Assembly: GCF_018500185.1 (NCBI RefSeq)
Contig: NZ_JAHBGI010000003.1
Span: 372,001 to 436,000, forward strand
Reading direction: 5' to 3'
Source of the DNA: Litoribacter ruber
GTDB lineage: Bacteria > Bacteroidota > Bacteroidia > Cytophagales > Cyclobacteriaceae
DNA: 64,000 bases
The notes under the pieces are model-generated. The model ran no database searches and was not told where the DNA came from. It saw only the letters and a program-made list of their open reading frames with translations. This document shows, in pieces, positions 25,452-34,178 of the stretch; position 1 is the stretch's first letter, and each line of letters begins with the position of its first letter. A program made the translations under genes and the position numbers.

Positions 25452-25886
25452 ATGATCATAAAAGTAATCAACAATTCCGGTCATGACTTACCCCAATACC
25501 AGACCGAGCTTTCCGCAGGACTGGATCTAAGGGCGCATCTTGCAACTCCGGTAACGATAAAGCCTTTGGAAAGACAACTGATCGGCACCGGATTGTTTAT
25601 CGAATTACCGGCCGGGTATGAGGCCCAAATCAGACCTAGAAGCGGTCTGGCCTACAAACACGGGTTGACAGTCCTCAACACTCCAGGTACCATTGATGCA
25701 GACTACAGAGGTGAAGTGAAGGTTTTGCTGGTCAACTTGTCCAATGAAGATTTTACCGTTCAAAACGGGGAGCGTATCGCCCAGATGGTGGTGGCCAAAC
25801 ACGAGCAGATCAAGTGGGAAGCGGCCGAAATTCTTTCCGATACCGAAAGAGGTGCTGGAGGCTACGGCAGCACCGGCAAGGGATAA
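25452..25886 (+). CDS. dut: Deoxyuridine 5'-triphosphate nucleotidohydrolase (dUTPase)
   Basis: Hydrolyses dUTP to dUMP and pyrophosphate, keeping uracil out of DNA and feeding dTMP synthesis. Trimeric dUTPase motifs are present in order: motif 1 SAGLDLRAH, motif 2 [10 protein letters not shown], motif 3 [20 protein letters not shown], motif 4 GERIAQMVV and motif 5 [10 protein letters not shown] at the C-terminus. Length 144 aa is standard. It begins 4 bases after the flippase stop, so they are co-transcribed. Confidence 0.97.
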   Translation: MIIKVINNSGHDLPQYQTELSAGLDLRAHLATPVTIKPLERQLIGTGLFIELPAGYEAQIRPRSGLAYKHGLTVLNTPGTIDADYRGEVKVLLVNLSNEDFTVQNGERIAQMVVAKHEQIKWEAAEILSDTERGAGGYGSTGKG

Positions 25887-25941
25887 ATGTTATAAAACTT
25901 TAACAGAGTGCCTCCTAATCAAAACTGAACCAAAAAGGTAC

Positions 25942-25949
25942 TAAATTTG
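25942..25949 (+). promoter_or_regulatory. Putative -7 element (TAAATTTG) for the TPR/DUF4292/M23 operon
   Basis: Consensus TAnnTTTG in the dut-TPR spacer, 55 bases before the ATG at 26004; no evident -33 box. Confidence 0.5.
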
Positions 25950-26003
25950 TAACCGAAAAGGACAGGAGGCATTCCAGCATCCAGCCTCGGCCAATTATTG
26001 CAT

Positions 26004-27749
26004 ATGAACTTATTCCAGAATAACATTTCAAAAGCCGTTTTGACCCTCAGCATCGCCTGTTTTTTAGGGGTTGGAGACACTTTTGCCCAAGAAAAACTGA
26101 GCCGCAAAGAGCGTAAGGAGTTAGACAAAAATGTCAAAGGTGACCGCCTGTTTGTAGAAGGACAGCGCTATATGATGCTGGAGGAGTACGACAAGGCCTA
26201 TTTCTATTTTGGCAAAGCCCAAGAGCTAAAACCGAATGAGCCTGCTATCAAATTCAAGATGGCTGAAATCCTGGCCCGTGCAAATGATACCGACAAGGCG
26301 CTTGAACTTGGAAAAGAAGCCATTGAACTGGATCCCGGAAACAAATATTATAATCTGCTGATTGCGGAAGTTTATAAAAAGAAAAACAAGCCTGCCCAAG
26401 CCGCAGAGGTTTTACAGGGCTTGATGGACAGCTCTGATGACAATCAGCACTACATACTTGAGCTTGCCTCCCTATACCTGACAGCACAGGATTTCGACAA
26501 TGCTTTGTCCGCATTGGACCAAGCCGAGGAATATTATGGGGTGGTCGAGCAGCTTACAGTGCAAAAGCAGCGTATTTATCTGAGGAAAAACAACCTCAAT
26601 AAAGCCATTGAGGAAGGAGAAAAACTAATTGAAGCCCACCCGGGCAACAGCTCCTACGTTTTGGCGCTGGTAGAGATCCTTTTCAACAACGGAAAAGGAA
26701 ATGAGGCCTTGACATTGGTTGAAGAATCTTTGGAAACTTACCCCCAACAGCCCGAACTTCAAATGTCAGCCTTTACCCTTTATAAGGAAAGAGGAGAGCG
26801 GGAAAAAGCCAATGAATACCTGCGAACAGCGTTTGAGAGTCCTGAGTTGGAAGGAGAAGTGAAAGCGAAAGCTTTTGCCGAGCTCATGCAGGAATTTAGA
26901 ACTGATGACAGAGAGCAGCTTCTCCAGGAGCTGGAAGGCCATATGGTCAGCCTGCACCCCAATGATGCCGATGTGCAGACCGTATTGGGGGACCGTGAGC
27001 TGTTTGCCGGCAATAAAGAAAAAGCTCTTCAATATTACCAGCAGTCCATTTCCATCAAGCCGGACAATGCCCATGCGCTACAAAGTGTCATTACTCTGAA
27101 GTTTGAAATGGACCAGGATTTCGAAGCTATCGAAAAATATACAGAAATCGGGGTGGATGAATTTTCTGACAGGGCTGAGTTCTGGTTTTTTGATGGTACG
27201 GCTAAGGCGGCACAGAAAAAACATGAGGAAGCTAAAGAAAGCCTAGAGCAGGCTGACAAGTTGAACCGAGGCAGAAACAAACAGCTTTCTCAACTCATTT
27301 ATGGCCAACTGGGGGATACTTACCACAGCTTGGGTGAGCAGGAAAAAGCCTATGAATTTTATGACAAAGGATTGGAGATCAACCCCAATGATGAGCATAT
27401 TTTAAATAATTACGCCTACTTCCTTTCCCTTTCAAAGTCAAAACTGGATAAGGCCAAGCAGATGTCAGAGAAGCTGGTCAGGAAATTCCCGGACAATTCC
27501 ACCTACTTGGATACCCATGCCTGGGTTCTTTTCCAGCTAGAGGAGTTTGACCAGGCCAAAAACTACATGGAAAAAGCCTTAGCGGCTGATGATTCCCCTA
27601 GTGGCATCATGTACGAGCATTATGGAGACATCCTCTATCAGTTGGGCCAGAAATCAGAAGCCCTGAAATATTGGAAAAAAGCAGAAGGCAAGGAAGAAGT
27701 GACCGAATTATTGGCCCAAAAAATCAAGAACAAGCAATATTATGAATAA
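26004..27749 (+). CDS. Exported tetratricopeptide repeat (TPR) protein
   Basis: 581 aa with a signal peptide (residues about 1-29, ending TFAQ) followed by at least ten TPR-like helical pairs. Clear repeats include YDKAYFYFGKAQELKPNEPAI, EKALQYYQQSISIKPDNAHA, EKAYEFYDKGLEINPNDEHIL and FDQAKNYMEKALAADDSPSG. No enzyme motif. It is probably a periplasmic scaffold. ATG 26004 was preferred over a TTG two codons upstream. It overlaps the DUF4292 lipoprotein gene by 8 bases, and the M23 gene follows, so all three likely act together in the envelope. Confidence 0.88.
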   Translation: MNLFQNNISKAVLTLSIACFLGVGDTFAQEKLSRKERKELDKNVKGDRLFVEGQRYMMLEEYDKAYFYFGKAQELKPNEPAIKFKMAEILARANDTDKALELGKEAIELDPGNKYYNLLIAEVYKKKNKPAQAAEVLQGLMDSSDDNQHYILELASLYLTAQDFDNALSALDQAEEYYGVVEQLTVQKQRIYLRKNNLNKAIEEGEKLIEAHPGNSSYVLALVEILFNNGKGNEALTLVEESLETYPQQPELQMSAFTLYKERGEREKANEYLRTAFESPELEGEVKAKAFAELMQEFRTDDREQLLQELEGHMVSLHPNDADVQTVLGDRELFAGNKEKALQYYQQSISIKPDNAHALQSVITLKFEMDQDFEAIEKYTEIGVDEFSDRAEFWFFDGTAKAAQKKHEEAKESLEQADKLNRGRNKQLSQLIYGQLGDTYHSLGEQEKAYEFYDKGLEINPNDEHILNNYAYFLSLSKSKLDKAKQMSEKLVRKFPDNSTYLDTHAWVLFQLEEFDQAKNYMEKALAADDSPSGIMYEHYGDILYQLGQKSEALKYWKKAEGKEEVTELLAQKIKNKQYYE

Positions 27750-28485
27750 GCTTTCAGGATTGGTCTTGATAGCCGGGATTTTGCTGACCTTTGGTTGTGC
27801 CAAAAGACCGGTGCTGTACTCCTCCGACGAGATCATGGAGGAGTTTAACCCGGAATATTTAGAATACGAGTATTTGAGCGCCCGAGCCAGAATCGTGCTG
27901 GAAGAGCCCAACGGTAAAACAACCAGGGGCACCATGAATTTGCGCGCCAAAAAAGATAGTGCACTTTGGTTTAGCATCACCCCAGGCCTAGGCATTGAAG
28001 CTGCCAGAGGCTTGATTACCCGTGAGGAAATCCGTCTCAAAGACCGCATAAACGGCAACTCGGTGGACCTTTCCTATGAGGAGTTTGAGGAGAAATATGG
28101 CATCAAGCTTTCCTTGGAACTGTTCCAAAACATCCTTTTTGCCAATATTCCCCATGAATTCAGCTATCGCGACCGGTTACTTCGGATTGGGCAGAATTTT
28201 GAATTGGACCAAATGAGGGATTATATACAGTACCATTCCAAGGTGGATGTAAGCCATGGGAAAGTCACTTCCATGGAAACTACCTCCCGCTCCCACCCTG
28301 GCAAGATTTCGGCATATTATCCTGAATTTAAAGACCTGGAGAGCCAACCATTTGCTCATAGAGTATTACTTATAATGATGCTCGAAAGCCCCGATGGCAA
28401 TGGAATTCAAGAAACAACCGTTAACTTAGAAGTGAATCGGGTAGAATTGCTGGATGAACCATTAAGTTTCCCTTATAATTATTAA
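27742..28485 (+). CDS. DUF4292 family lipoprotein (LolA/LolB-like fold suspected)
   Basis: 247 aa lipoprotein (signal GILLTFGC, Cys19). The region SARARIVLEEPNGKTTRGTMNLRAKKDSALWFSI followed by PGLGIEAARGLITREEIRLKD is a set of beta-hairpins around a helix, typical of DUF4292 and similar in layout to LolB-type half-barrels (only key parts quoted). The start codon overlaps the end of the TPR gene and the M23 gene begins 5 bases after the stop. Likely anchored to the outer or inner membrane facing the periplasm. A role in lipoprotein or lipid handling is inference only. Confidence 0.83.
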   Translation: MNKLSGLVLIAGILLTFGCAKRPVLYSSDEIMEEFNPEYLEYEYLSARARIVLEEPNGKTTRGTMNLRAKKDSALWFSITPGLGIEAARGLITREEIRLKDRINGNSVDLSYEEFEEKYGIKLSLELFQNILFANIPHEFSYRDRLLRIGQNFELDQMRDYIQYHSKVDVSHGKVTSMETTSRSHPGKISAYYPEFKDLESQPFAHRVLLIMMLESPDGNGIQETTVNLEVNRVELLDEPLSFPYNY

Positions 28486-28490
28486 ATAGA

Positions 28491-29747
28491 ATGCCGCTAA
28501 GAAGTTTTTTTAAGTTAATTATAATTATCGGGTTAATTGTTTTAGGAAATTATACCGTATCGGAGGCCCAAACCACCAAAAAATCAAGAGCACAGCTGGA
28601 AAAGGAAAAATCTGAAGTCCAAAAGCGTCTTCAGGAATTTGACCGTATCCTCAAGCAGACATCCACCAGGCGCCAAGCCAGCATGGGTGAGCTCAATGCC
28701 GTTAACAAAAAACTTGAAACCCAAACGGCCTATATTTCTACCATCAACAAAGAGGTTAATCTCCTCAACAGGGAAATCCGGGAGACCGAACAGAAGATCA
28801 AGTCCCTTCACAACGACCTGAAGAACCTTAAAGAGGAATATGCCTCCATGGTGTACACCTCTTCCAAACTGAACAGCGGGGTGACTGTGCTTACCTTTGT
28901 GTTTAGCTCATCGACATTCAAACAATTCTATATGCGCTTGAGATACCTCAAGCAATATAGCGATGCACGAAAAAAGCAGGTGGAGCAAATTGAGAAAGTC
29001 AACCAGCAACTGCTAACCCAACAGGGTCAGTTAGAAAATAAAAAAGAGGAAAAGCAGGTAGTACTGCGAAAAGAACAAGAGCAGAAAAGAGCTTTGGACC
29101 TTTTGAAGAAGGAGCAGCAATCAATTGTCAATTCCCTTGCACAGAAAGAAGAGGAAATCAAAAAAGACATCGCCGCACATAAAAAACAGCAGGAAGAACT
29201 CAACCGCTTGATCACAAGGGTAATTGAGGAGGAAATCAGACTGGCTGAGGCAGAGGCCAAGAAAAAGGACAGCAAGGCTACCAAATCAACTGGTTCCAGC
29301 CTTCCTATGACACCGGAAGCTGCAGCGCTTTCCAGCAACTTTGCAGGAAACAAGGGCAACATTCCATGGCCGGTAGAAAAAGGTTTTATCTCCAAGAGAT
29401 ACGGTACTTACCCCCACCCTACCCTAAAAGGGATTACAGAGACTAATGATGGTGTGGATATCCAGACCAACAATGACGAGCCGGTAAGAGCTGTATTCGA
29501 TGGCGTGGTCACCAAAATCACCACTGTACCTGGAATGGGCGGCACCGTCATCATCAAACATGGAGAATACTACACCATGTATAGCCGCTTAAAGACCATT
29601 AGTGTAAAATCCGGAGAATCAGTGAAAGCCCGCTCTCCCATAGGTACGGTACACACCAATTCGTCCAATGGCGTCTCAGAAGTGCATTTCCAAACCTGGA
29701 AAGGGCTTCAAGTGATGGACCCAACCATTTGGTTATCTAAAAAATAA
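28491..29747 (+). CDS. EnvC-like coiled-coil protein with degenerate M23/LytM domain
   Basis: 418 aa. A signal peptide (about 1-26) is followed by a long coiled coil (about 30-255, rich in Glu/Lys/Gln), a linker and a C-terminal LytM domain (about 297-418). Compared with catalytic M23 endopeptidases, Asp323 and His399 are kept. The first zinc His is Asn319 (TNDGVDI), the Tyr-x-His-Leu position is Arg366 (MYSRLKTI), and the first His of the final HxH is Glu397 (EVHFQ). The protein therefore probably does not cut peptidoglycan and instead activates an amidase, as E. coli EnvC does for AmiA/B. It is the last gene of the TPR-DUF4292-M23 operon. Confidence 0.9.
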   Translation: MPLRSFFKLIIIIGLIVLGNYTVSEAQTTKKSRAQLEKEKSEVQKRLQEFDRILKQTSTRRQASMGELNAVNKKLETQTAYISTINKEVNLLNREIRETEQKIKSLHNDLKNLKEEYASMVYTSSKLNSGVTVLTFVFSSSTFKQFYMRLRYLKQYSDARKKQVEQIEKVNQQLLTQQGQLENKKEEKQVVLRKEQEQKRALDLLKKEQQSIVNSLAQKEEEIKKDIAAHKKQQEELNRLITRVIEEEIRLAEAEAKKKDSKATKSTGSSLPMTPEAAALSSNFAGNKGNIPWPVEKGFISKRYGTYPHPTLKGITETNDGVDIQTNNDEPVRAVFDGVVTKITTVPGMGGTVIIKHGEYYTMYSRLKTISVKSGESVKARSPIGTVHTNSSNGVSEVHFQTWKGLQVMDPTIWLSKK

Positions 29748-29799
29748 TGCGCAGAATTTCGTATATTTAAAAAAAAGATAGAGAACTGTAAGTATTTCC

Positions 29800-29830
29800 T
29801 TTGTGTTGAAATACCACTGTGATATCTTTG
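29800..29830 (+). promoter_or_regulatory. Promoter of tatA-gatA-mltD
   Basis: -33 TTTG at 29800-29803 and -7 TATCTTTG at 29823-29830, 19 bases apart, 31 bases before the first tatA ATG. Good match to the Bacteroidota consensus. Confidence 0.76.
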
Positions 29831-29861
29831 CAATCAATTATAAACCATAAATTTACTTATC

Positions 29862-30065
29862 ATGATGATGACATTGGGTTTCTTACCAAATATAGGAGGC
29901 GGTTCACTAATCTTGATCTTTCTAGTGATCGTGCTTCTGTTCGGAGCAAAAAGAATCCCTGAATTGGCGCGAGGCTTGGGTAGAGGTATTAGAGAGTTTA
30001 AGGATGCGACCAAGGAAATTCAGGATGATTTAGAGGACGGTCTAAAAGACAAAAGAAAAGACTAA
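29862..30065 (+). CDS. tatA: Sec-independent protein translocase subunit TatA/TatE
   Basis: Pore-forming subunit of the twin-arginine translocase, inner membrane. 67 aa: an N-terminal hydrophobic helix (SLILIFLVIVLLFG), the Phe-Gly hinge and the amphipathic helix AKRIPELARGLGRGIREFKD, then an acidic/basic tail. Three consecutive ATGs (29862, 29865, 29868) are possible starts; the first is given. TatC is not in the window. gatA begins 18 bases later. Confidence 0.92.
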   Translation: MMMTLGFLPNIGGGSLILIFLVIVLLFGAKRIPELARGLGRGIREFKDATKEIQDDLEDGLKDKRKD

Positions 30066-30083
30066 AAGCAAAAGCAGCATACA

Positions 30084-31508
30084 TTGGAAAAATTTCTTTC
30101 ATTTGACGAAATAAAGAAATCGTTAGAAAATCGGGAAACCGATTGCAAATCGATTGTCAATTATTACCTCAACAATATTAAAACGAAGGCGCATCTCAAC
30201 GCCTTCGTTGAAGTTTATGAGCAATCCGCTTTGCAAAAAGCCGAAGAGATTGACCAAAAACTTGCACTTGGGAAAGCCGGAAAACTGGCTGGTATGGTAT
30301 TGGGCATCAAAGATGTGCTCTGCCTCGCAGGACACACGGTCAATGCTTCCAGCAAAATTCTTGAGGGCTTTGAATCCCAGTTTACCTCCACAGCCGTTCA
30401 GCGACTTATCGACCAGGATGCCATTATCATCGGCCGCCTGAACTGTGATGAGTTTGGCATGGGCTCTTCCAATGAAAACACCGTTCACGGCAAAGTGCTT
30501 AATGACCTGGACAACACCAGGGTCCCTGGGGGTTCTTCCGGTGGATCAGCTGTAGCCGTTCAGGCAAACCTTTGTACCGTATCCCTGGGCACCGACACTG
30601 GTGGATCGGTAAGGCAACCTGCCGCCTTCACCGGGCTGGTGGGCACCAAGCCAACCTACAGCCGTGTTTCCCGACATGGCCTGATAGCTTATGCCTCTTC
30701 TTTTGACACCATAGGCGTGTTTAGCCGCAATGTCAAGGACAATGCCCGCGTGATGGAAACCATCGCCGGACCGGATGATTTTGACAGCACCGCTTCCAGA
30801 AAACCTGTTCCTAATTACAGCGAATTATTGCATTTCGGAAAGCCTGTAAAAATCGCCTATCTCAAAGAAACCATCAATTCCAGCGCTTTACAACCTAAAA
30901 TCAAGGAAAACACCCTGGAAGTACTTGATAGGTTGAAAAAAGAAGGGCATGAAGTGGATGAAGTAAACTTCCCTTTGCTTGATTATGTGTTGCCGACTTA
31001 CTATATTTTGACTACTGCAGAAGCAAGTTCTAACCTTTCGCGATTTGATGGCGTGAAATTTGGTTACAGAACTCCTAACGCTCACAACTTGGAGAGTATG
31101 TACAAGTTAACCAGATCAGAAGGGTTTGGAGAGGAAGTCAAGAGACGTATTATGTTAGGGACTTTTGTTTTGAGTGCTAGCTATTATGACGCCTATTTTA
31201 CCAAGGCGCAGAAAGTTAGACGATTGATTAAGAATTTTACGGAGGACCTCTTAAATAAATATGACTACATCATTATGCCGACTACGCCTACCACGGCGTT
31301 TAAGTTTGGCGAGCATAGCAATGACCCTGTAGCCATGTATTTGGAGGATTTGTTTACCGTACAGGCATCTGTTTCAGGAGTGCCAGCCATATCCATTCCC
31401 AATGGCAAGGATGAAAAAGGCCTTCCGATTGGGCTTCAGATAATGGCCAACTCCTTCAAAGAGGCAGATTTATATGCATTTGCAGAGTATTTGTCAGCTT
31501 CGAATTAA
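30084..31508 (+). CDS. gatA: Glutamyl-tRNA(Gln)/Asp-tRNA(Asn) amidotransferase subunit A, TTG start
   Basis: Glutaminase/amidase subunit of GatCAB, which converts Glu-tRNA(Gln) and Asp-tRNA(Asn) to the amidated forms. Amidase-signature motifs are intact: Lys in LGIKDVLC, the Ser-rich loop GGSSGGSAVAVQ and GTDTGGSVRQPAAF giving the Ser-cisSer-Lys triad. Length 474 aa is standard. The in-frame stop at 30063-30065 and lack of ATG make TTG 30084 the only plausible start. gatB and gatC are not in this window. Confidence 0.94.
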   Translation: MEKFLSFDEIKKSLENRETDCKSIVNYYLNNIKTKAHLNAFVEVYEQSALQKAEEIDQKLALGKAGKLAGMVLGIKDVLCLAGHTVNASSKILEGFESQFTSTAVQRLIDQDAIIIGRLNCDEFGMGSSNENTVHGKVLNDLDNTRVPGGSSGGSAVAVQANLCTVSLGTDTGGSVRQPAAFTGLVGTKPTYSRVSRHGLIAYASSFDTIGVFSRNVKDNARVMETIAGPDDFDSTASRKPVPNYSELLHFGKPVKIAYLKETINSSALQPKIKENTLEVLDRLKKEGHEVDEVNFPLLDYVLPTYYILTTAEASSNLSRFDGVKFGYRTPNAHNLESMYKLTRSEGFGEEVKRRIMLGTFVLSASYYDAYFTKAQKVRRLIKNFTEDLLNKYDYIIMPTTPTTAFKFGEHSNDPVAMYLEDLFTVQASVSGVPAISIPNGKDEKGLPIGLQIMANSFKEADLYAFAEYLSASN

Positions 31509-31526
31509 ATTAACACAGTACTGATT

Positions 31527-32951
31527 ATGAAAAATTTGTTTAAAATCTTCGTTTTAGGCTTATTGCTAAACGCCATTTATTTTTCTAAGGCACATAGTCA
31601 GGAATTGTTGGAAATCCTTAACCAATCCGAGCCTGAGGAGGAAGAGGAAATGATATATCCGGTATATGATTACGAGCATATACCGGACTTTACCTATGAT
31701 CAGGTAAAACAAAAAATCAAGAAAATGGACACGGATATGCCCTTCGAGTTGAACGAAAGGATTTATGGGTTCATTGATTACTTTACGGTAAGAAACCGTT
31801 CTTACACCAAAATGGTCCTTGAGAGAAAGGACACCTATTTCCCCCTTTTTGAAGAAGCCCTTGCCCGTCACAATATGCCTGACGACATCAAGTTTTTGGC
31901 TATCATCGAGTCCGGGCTCAACCCAAAAGCCCGCTCCAGAGTTGGCGCAATGGGTTTATGGCAGTTTATGCCAGCCACCGGCAGAATGTTCAACATGCAT
32001 GCTACGCAAGATATCGATGAACGCATGGATCCCGAGCTGTCCACCGAAGCGGCCGCAAAGTATTTAAAATCACTACACAAAATGTTTGGCAACTGGGAGC
32101 TTGCCCTTGCTGCCTATAACTGTGGCCCTGGAAATGTAAGAAAAGCCATCAGAAAATCAGGAGGAAAAACCACCTTCTGGGGTGTATATGACTTCCTTCC
32201 GAAAGAAACCCGTGGGTATGTACCCCAATTCCAAGCCATGATGTATGTCCTTCGCCATGCAGATGACCATAATTTGATTTTGGAAGATGCTGCATTCCCT
32301 ATTGCCTTTGAGCGCATCAAATTTGAGAAGTCCATGGATTTGGAACAATTTGCCGGAATCACAGGCATTTGTATTGAAGATTTGGACCATCTGAATCCAT
32401 CCATTCTTGATCGAAGAATCCCAGAAAGCCACAAGCATTTTGCTTTAAAAGTTCCAAAGGCAAAGGCCCAGTACATCGCCGAAAACCAACACTGGATCAG
32501 TGATAGCCTAAATATCCCCACTGCCAGGCTTGTAGCCATCAAGGAATCTGATTACACCCCACAATCCTCTCTGACCAACGACAGAGTAGCCTACCGTGTG
32601 AAATCTGGGGATGCTTTAGGAAAAATAGCACAGAACCATGGTGTAACCGTTACCAATCTGAAAAACTGGAACAACCTTTCTTCCAACACAATACGAATAG
32701 GCCAGGTGCTTTATATTTATCCAAAAGGCAATACTGCCTTCAGCCGAAATCTGGCAAGCAGCGAAACGCCAACGAGCAGCTCCTCGAGCAATGCTTTTGA
32801 CGCTTCCTCCAAAACCTACACCGTACAGCCTGGGGACTCATTATGGCTGATTTCCCGCAAGCTTGATGGGGTCACCATTGACCAGATCAAGAAGCTCAAC
32901 AATCTGAACAACAATTCTATCAAACCGGGCCAAAAGCTTATCATTGGTTAA
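31527..32951 (+). CDS. Membrane-bound lytic murein transglycosylase D-like, SLT plus two LysM domains
   Basis: Periplasmic peptidoglycan lytic transglycosylase. Signal peptide (about 1-25), then an SLT domain with catalytic Glu in LAIIESGLNPKARSRVGAMG and the GLWQFMPATG and ALAAYNCGPGNVRKAI signatures. Two LysM modules follow: YRVKSGDALGKIAQNHGVTV (about residues 353-398) and YTVQPGDSLWLISRKLDGVT (about 430-474). A Ser-rich linker separates them. Length 474 aa is close to MltD. It starts 18 bases after gatA, so it is probably in the tatA transcript. Confidence 0.93.
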   Translation: MKNLFKIFVLGLLLNAIYFSKAHSQELLEILNQSEPEEEEEMIYPVYDYEHIPDFTYDQVKQKIKKMDTDMPFELNERIYGFIDYFTVRNRSYTKMVLERKDTYFPLFEEALARHNMPDDIKFLAIIESGLNPKARSRVGAMGLWQFMPATGRMFNMHATQDIDERMDPELSTEAAAKYLKSLHKMFGNWELALAAYNCGPGNVRKAIRKSGGKTTFWGVYDFLPKETRGYVPQFQAMMYVLRHADDHNLILEDAAFPIAFERIKFEKSMDLEQFAGITGICIEDLDHLNPSILDRRIPESHKHFALKVPKAKAQYIAENQHWISDSLNIPTARLVAIKESDYTPQSSLTNDRVAYRVKSGDALGKIAQNHGVTVTNLKNWNNLSSNTIRIGQVLYIYPKGNTAFSRNLASSETPTSSSSSNAFDASSKTYTVQPGDSLWLISRKLDGVTIDQIKKLNNLNNNSIKPGQKLIIG

Positions 32952-33044
32952 TTAAGATCATTTAACTAATTTATTAAGCCTGCCATTTTCCCTTAATTTA
33001 AAATTTGCTTAAATTGTAGGGTTAATCATCCATTTATACTCAAA

Positions 33045-34154
33045 ATGATATTAAGAAGAATAATCCTGAGCCTTTCGCTCATTGCATCTGCTTTGTTTAT
33101 ATTTTCATGTGAAGGAGATGACGAAGGGGGCAACGGCTCATCCAATAAACCAAAAGCCCGTGGTGCCATAGGAGAAATACTAGTCGTAATTGACTCCACC
33201 AAATGGCAGGGCCCTGCCGGGGAAGCAGTAAGAGAAGTTTTCCAAGAAGACATAAAAGGTATCATGAGGTCTGAAAGACTGTTTTCAGTCCGAAGAGTGG
33301 ACCCCAGATCCATCACCAGGATGCTCAAATTGGCCAATAACATCGTGTATGTAACTTCTTTTGATGATAGAAGCGGTGGTAGCCAAAAAATCAACCAACA
33401 GTTCAATGAGGAATCCAGGCAAATGGTAGCCGATGATCCAACCATGTTCATGCTTAGAAGTAAGGATGAGTTTGCAGTGGGTCAGGAAGTGCTTTATCTA
33501 TTTGGAACCACTGAGAATGATTTGATAAGAAATTTGCGGGAAAACAAATCCAAGCTGCAGAACCTTTTTCAGGTAAGAGAAAGGGAAAGACTAGGTAGAA
33601 CAATATTAAAGAGAAAAAGCGGGGAGCTTTCGAGACTGGGGCAGGACAAGTTTGACATCAACCTCAACATCCCGGCATCCTACCAGTTGGTAAAGGATGA
33701 GAACAATTTTATATGGGCCAGGCAACCCACCCCTACAGCTGACAGGCCTGACATCAGTCTGTTTTTCTACCAGACGGATTATAAGTCAGAAGACCAATTA
33801 TTCCCAGAAAATCTGGTCGAATTTAGGAATAGCATTACTAGAAACCATATCTTTGGGGACCCAAATAACAGGGAATCCTATTTGGTCACCGAGCGCCGTG
33901 AGGAACCACCGCTGTTCAACAATTTCAACATCCAAGGCAATTATGCTGTGGAAATGAGAGGCTCTTGGCGAACCAACACCTACAGCATGGGTGGCTCATT
34001 TTTGAGCTACATTGTGGTGGATGAGAAAAAAGGGAAGATCTATTATATGGAGGGTTTTGTCTATTATCCCAACGAAGCCCACAGGGAGTCGTTGAGAGAG
34101 ATCGAAACCATATTGTTGGCCACTGAATTTCCCAATGAGGAAGAGGCCGATTAA
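33045..34154 (+). CDS. DUF4837 family lipoprotein
   Basis: 369 aa. Lipoprotein signal with FIFSC (Cys22), then an acidic Gly-rich linker, then the DUF4837 opening GAIGEILVVIDSTKWQGPAG. The body is mixed alpha/beta with no catalytic motif. The family is largely confined to Bacteroidota and has no assigned function that I know of. It sits 93 bases after the MltD-like gene and 24 bases before maeB. Confidence 0.82.
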   Translation: MILRRIILSLSLIASALFIFSCEGDDEGGNGSSNKPKARGAIGEILVVIDSTKWQGPAGEAVREVFQEDIKGIMRSERLFSVRRVDPRSITRMLKLANNIVYVTSFDDRSGGSQKINQQFNEESRQMVADDPTMFMLRSKDEFAVGQEVLYLFGTTENDLIRNLRENKSKLQNLFQVRERERLGRTILKRKSGELSRLGQDKFDINLNIPASYQLVKDENNFIWARQPTPTADRPDISLFFYQTDYKSEDQLFPENLVEFRNSITRNHIFGDPNNRESYLVTERREEPPLFNNFNIQGNYAVEMRGSWRTNTYSMGGSFLSYIVVDEKKGKIYYMEGFVYYPNEAHRESLREIETILLATEFPNEEEAD

Positions 34155-34178
34155 GCAGCACAAACCAACAAACCTTTT

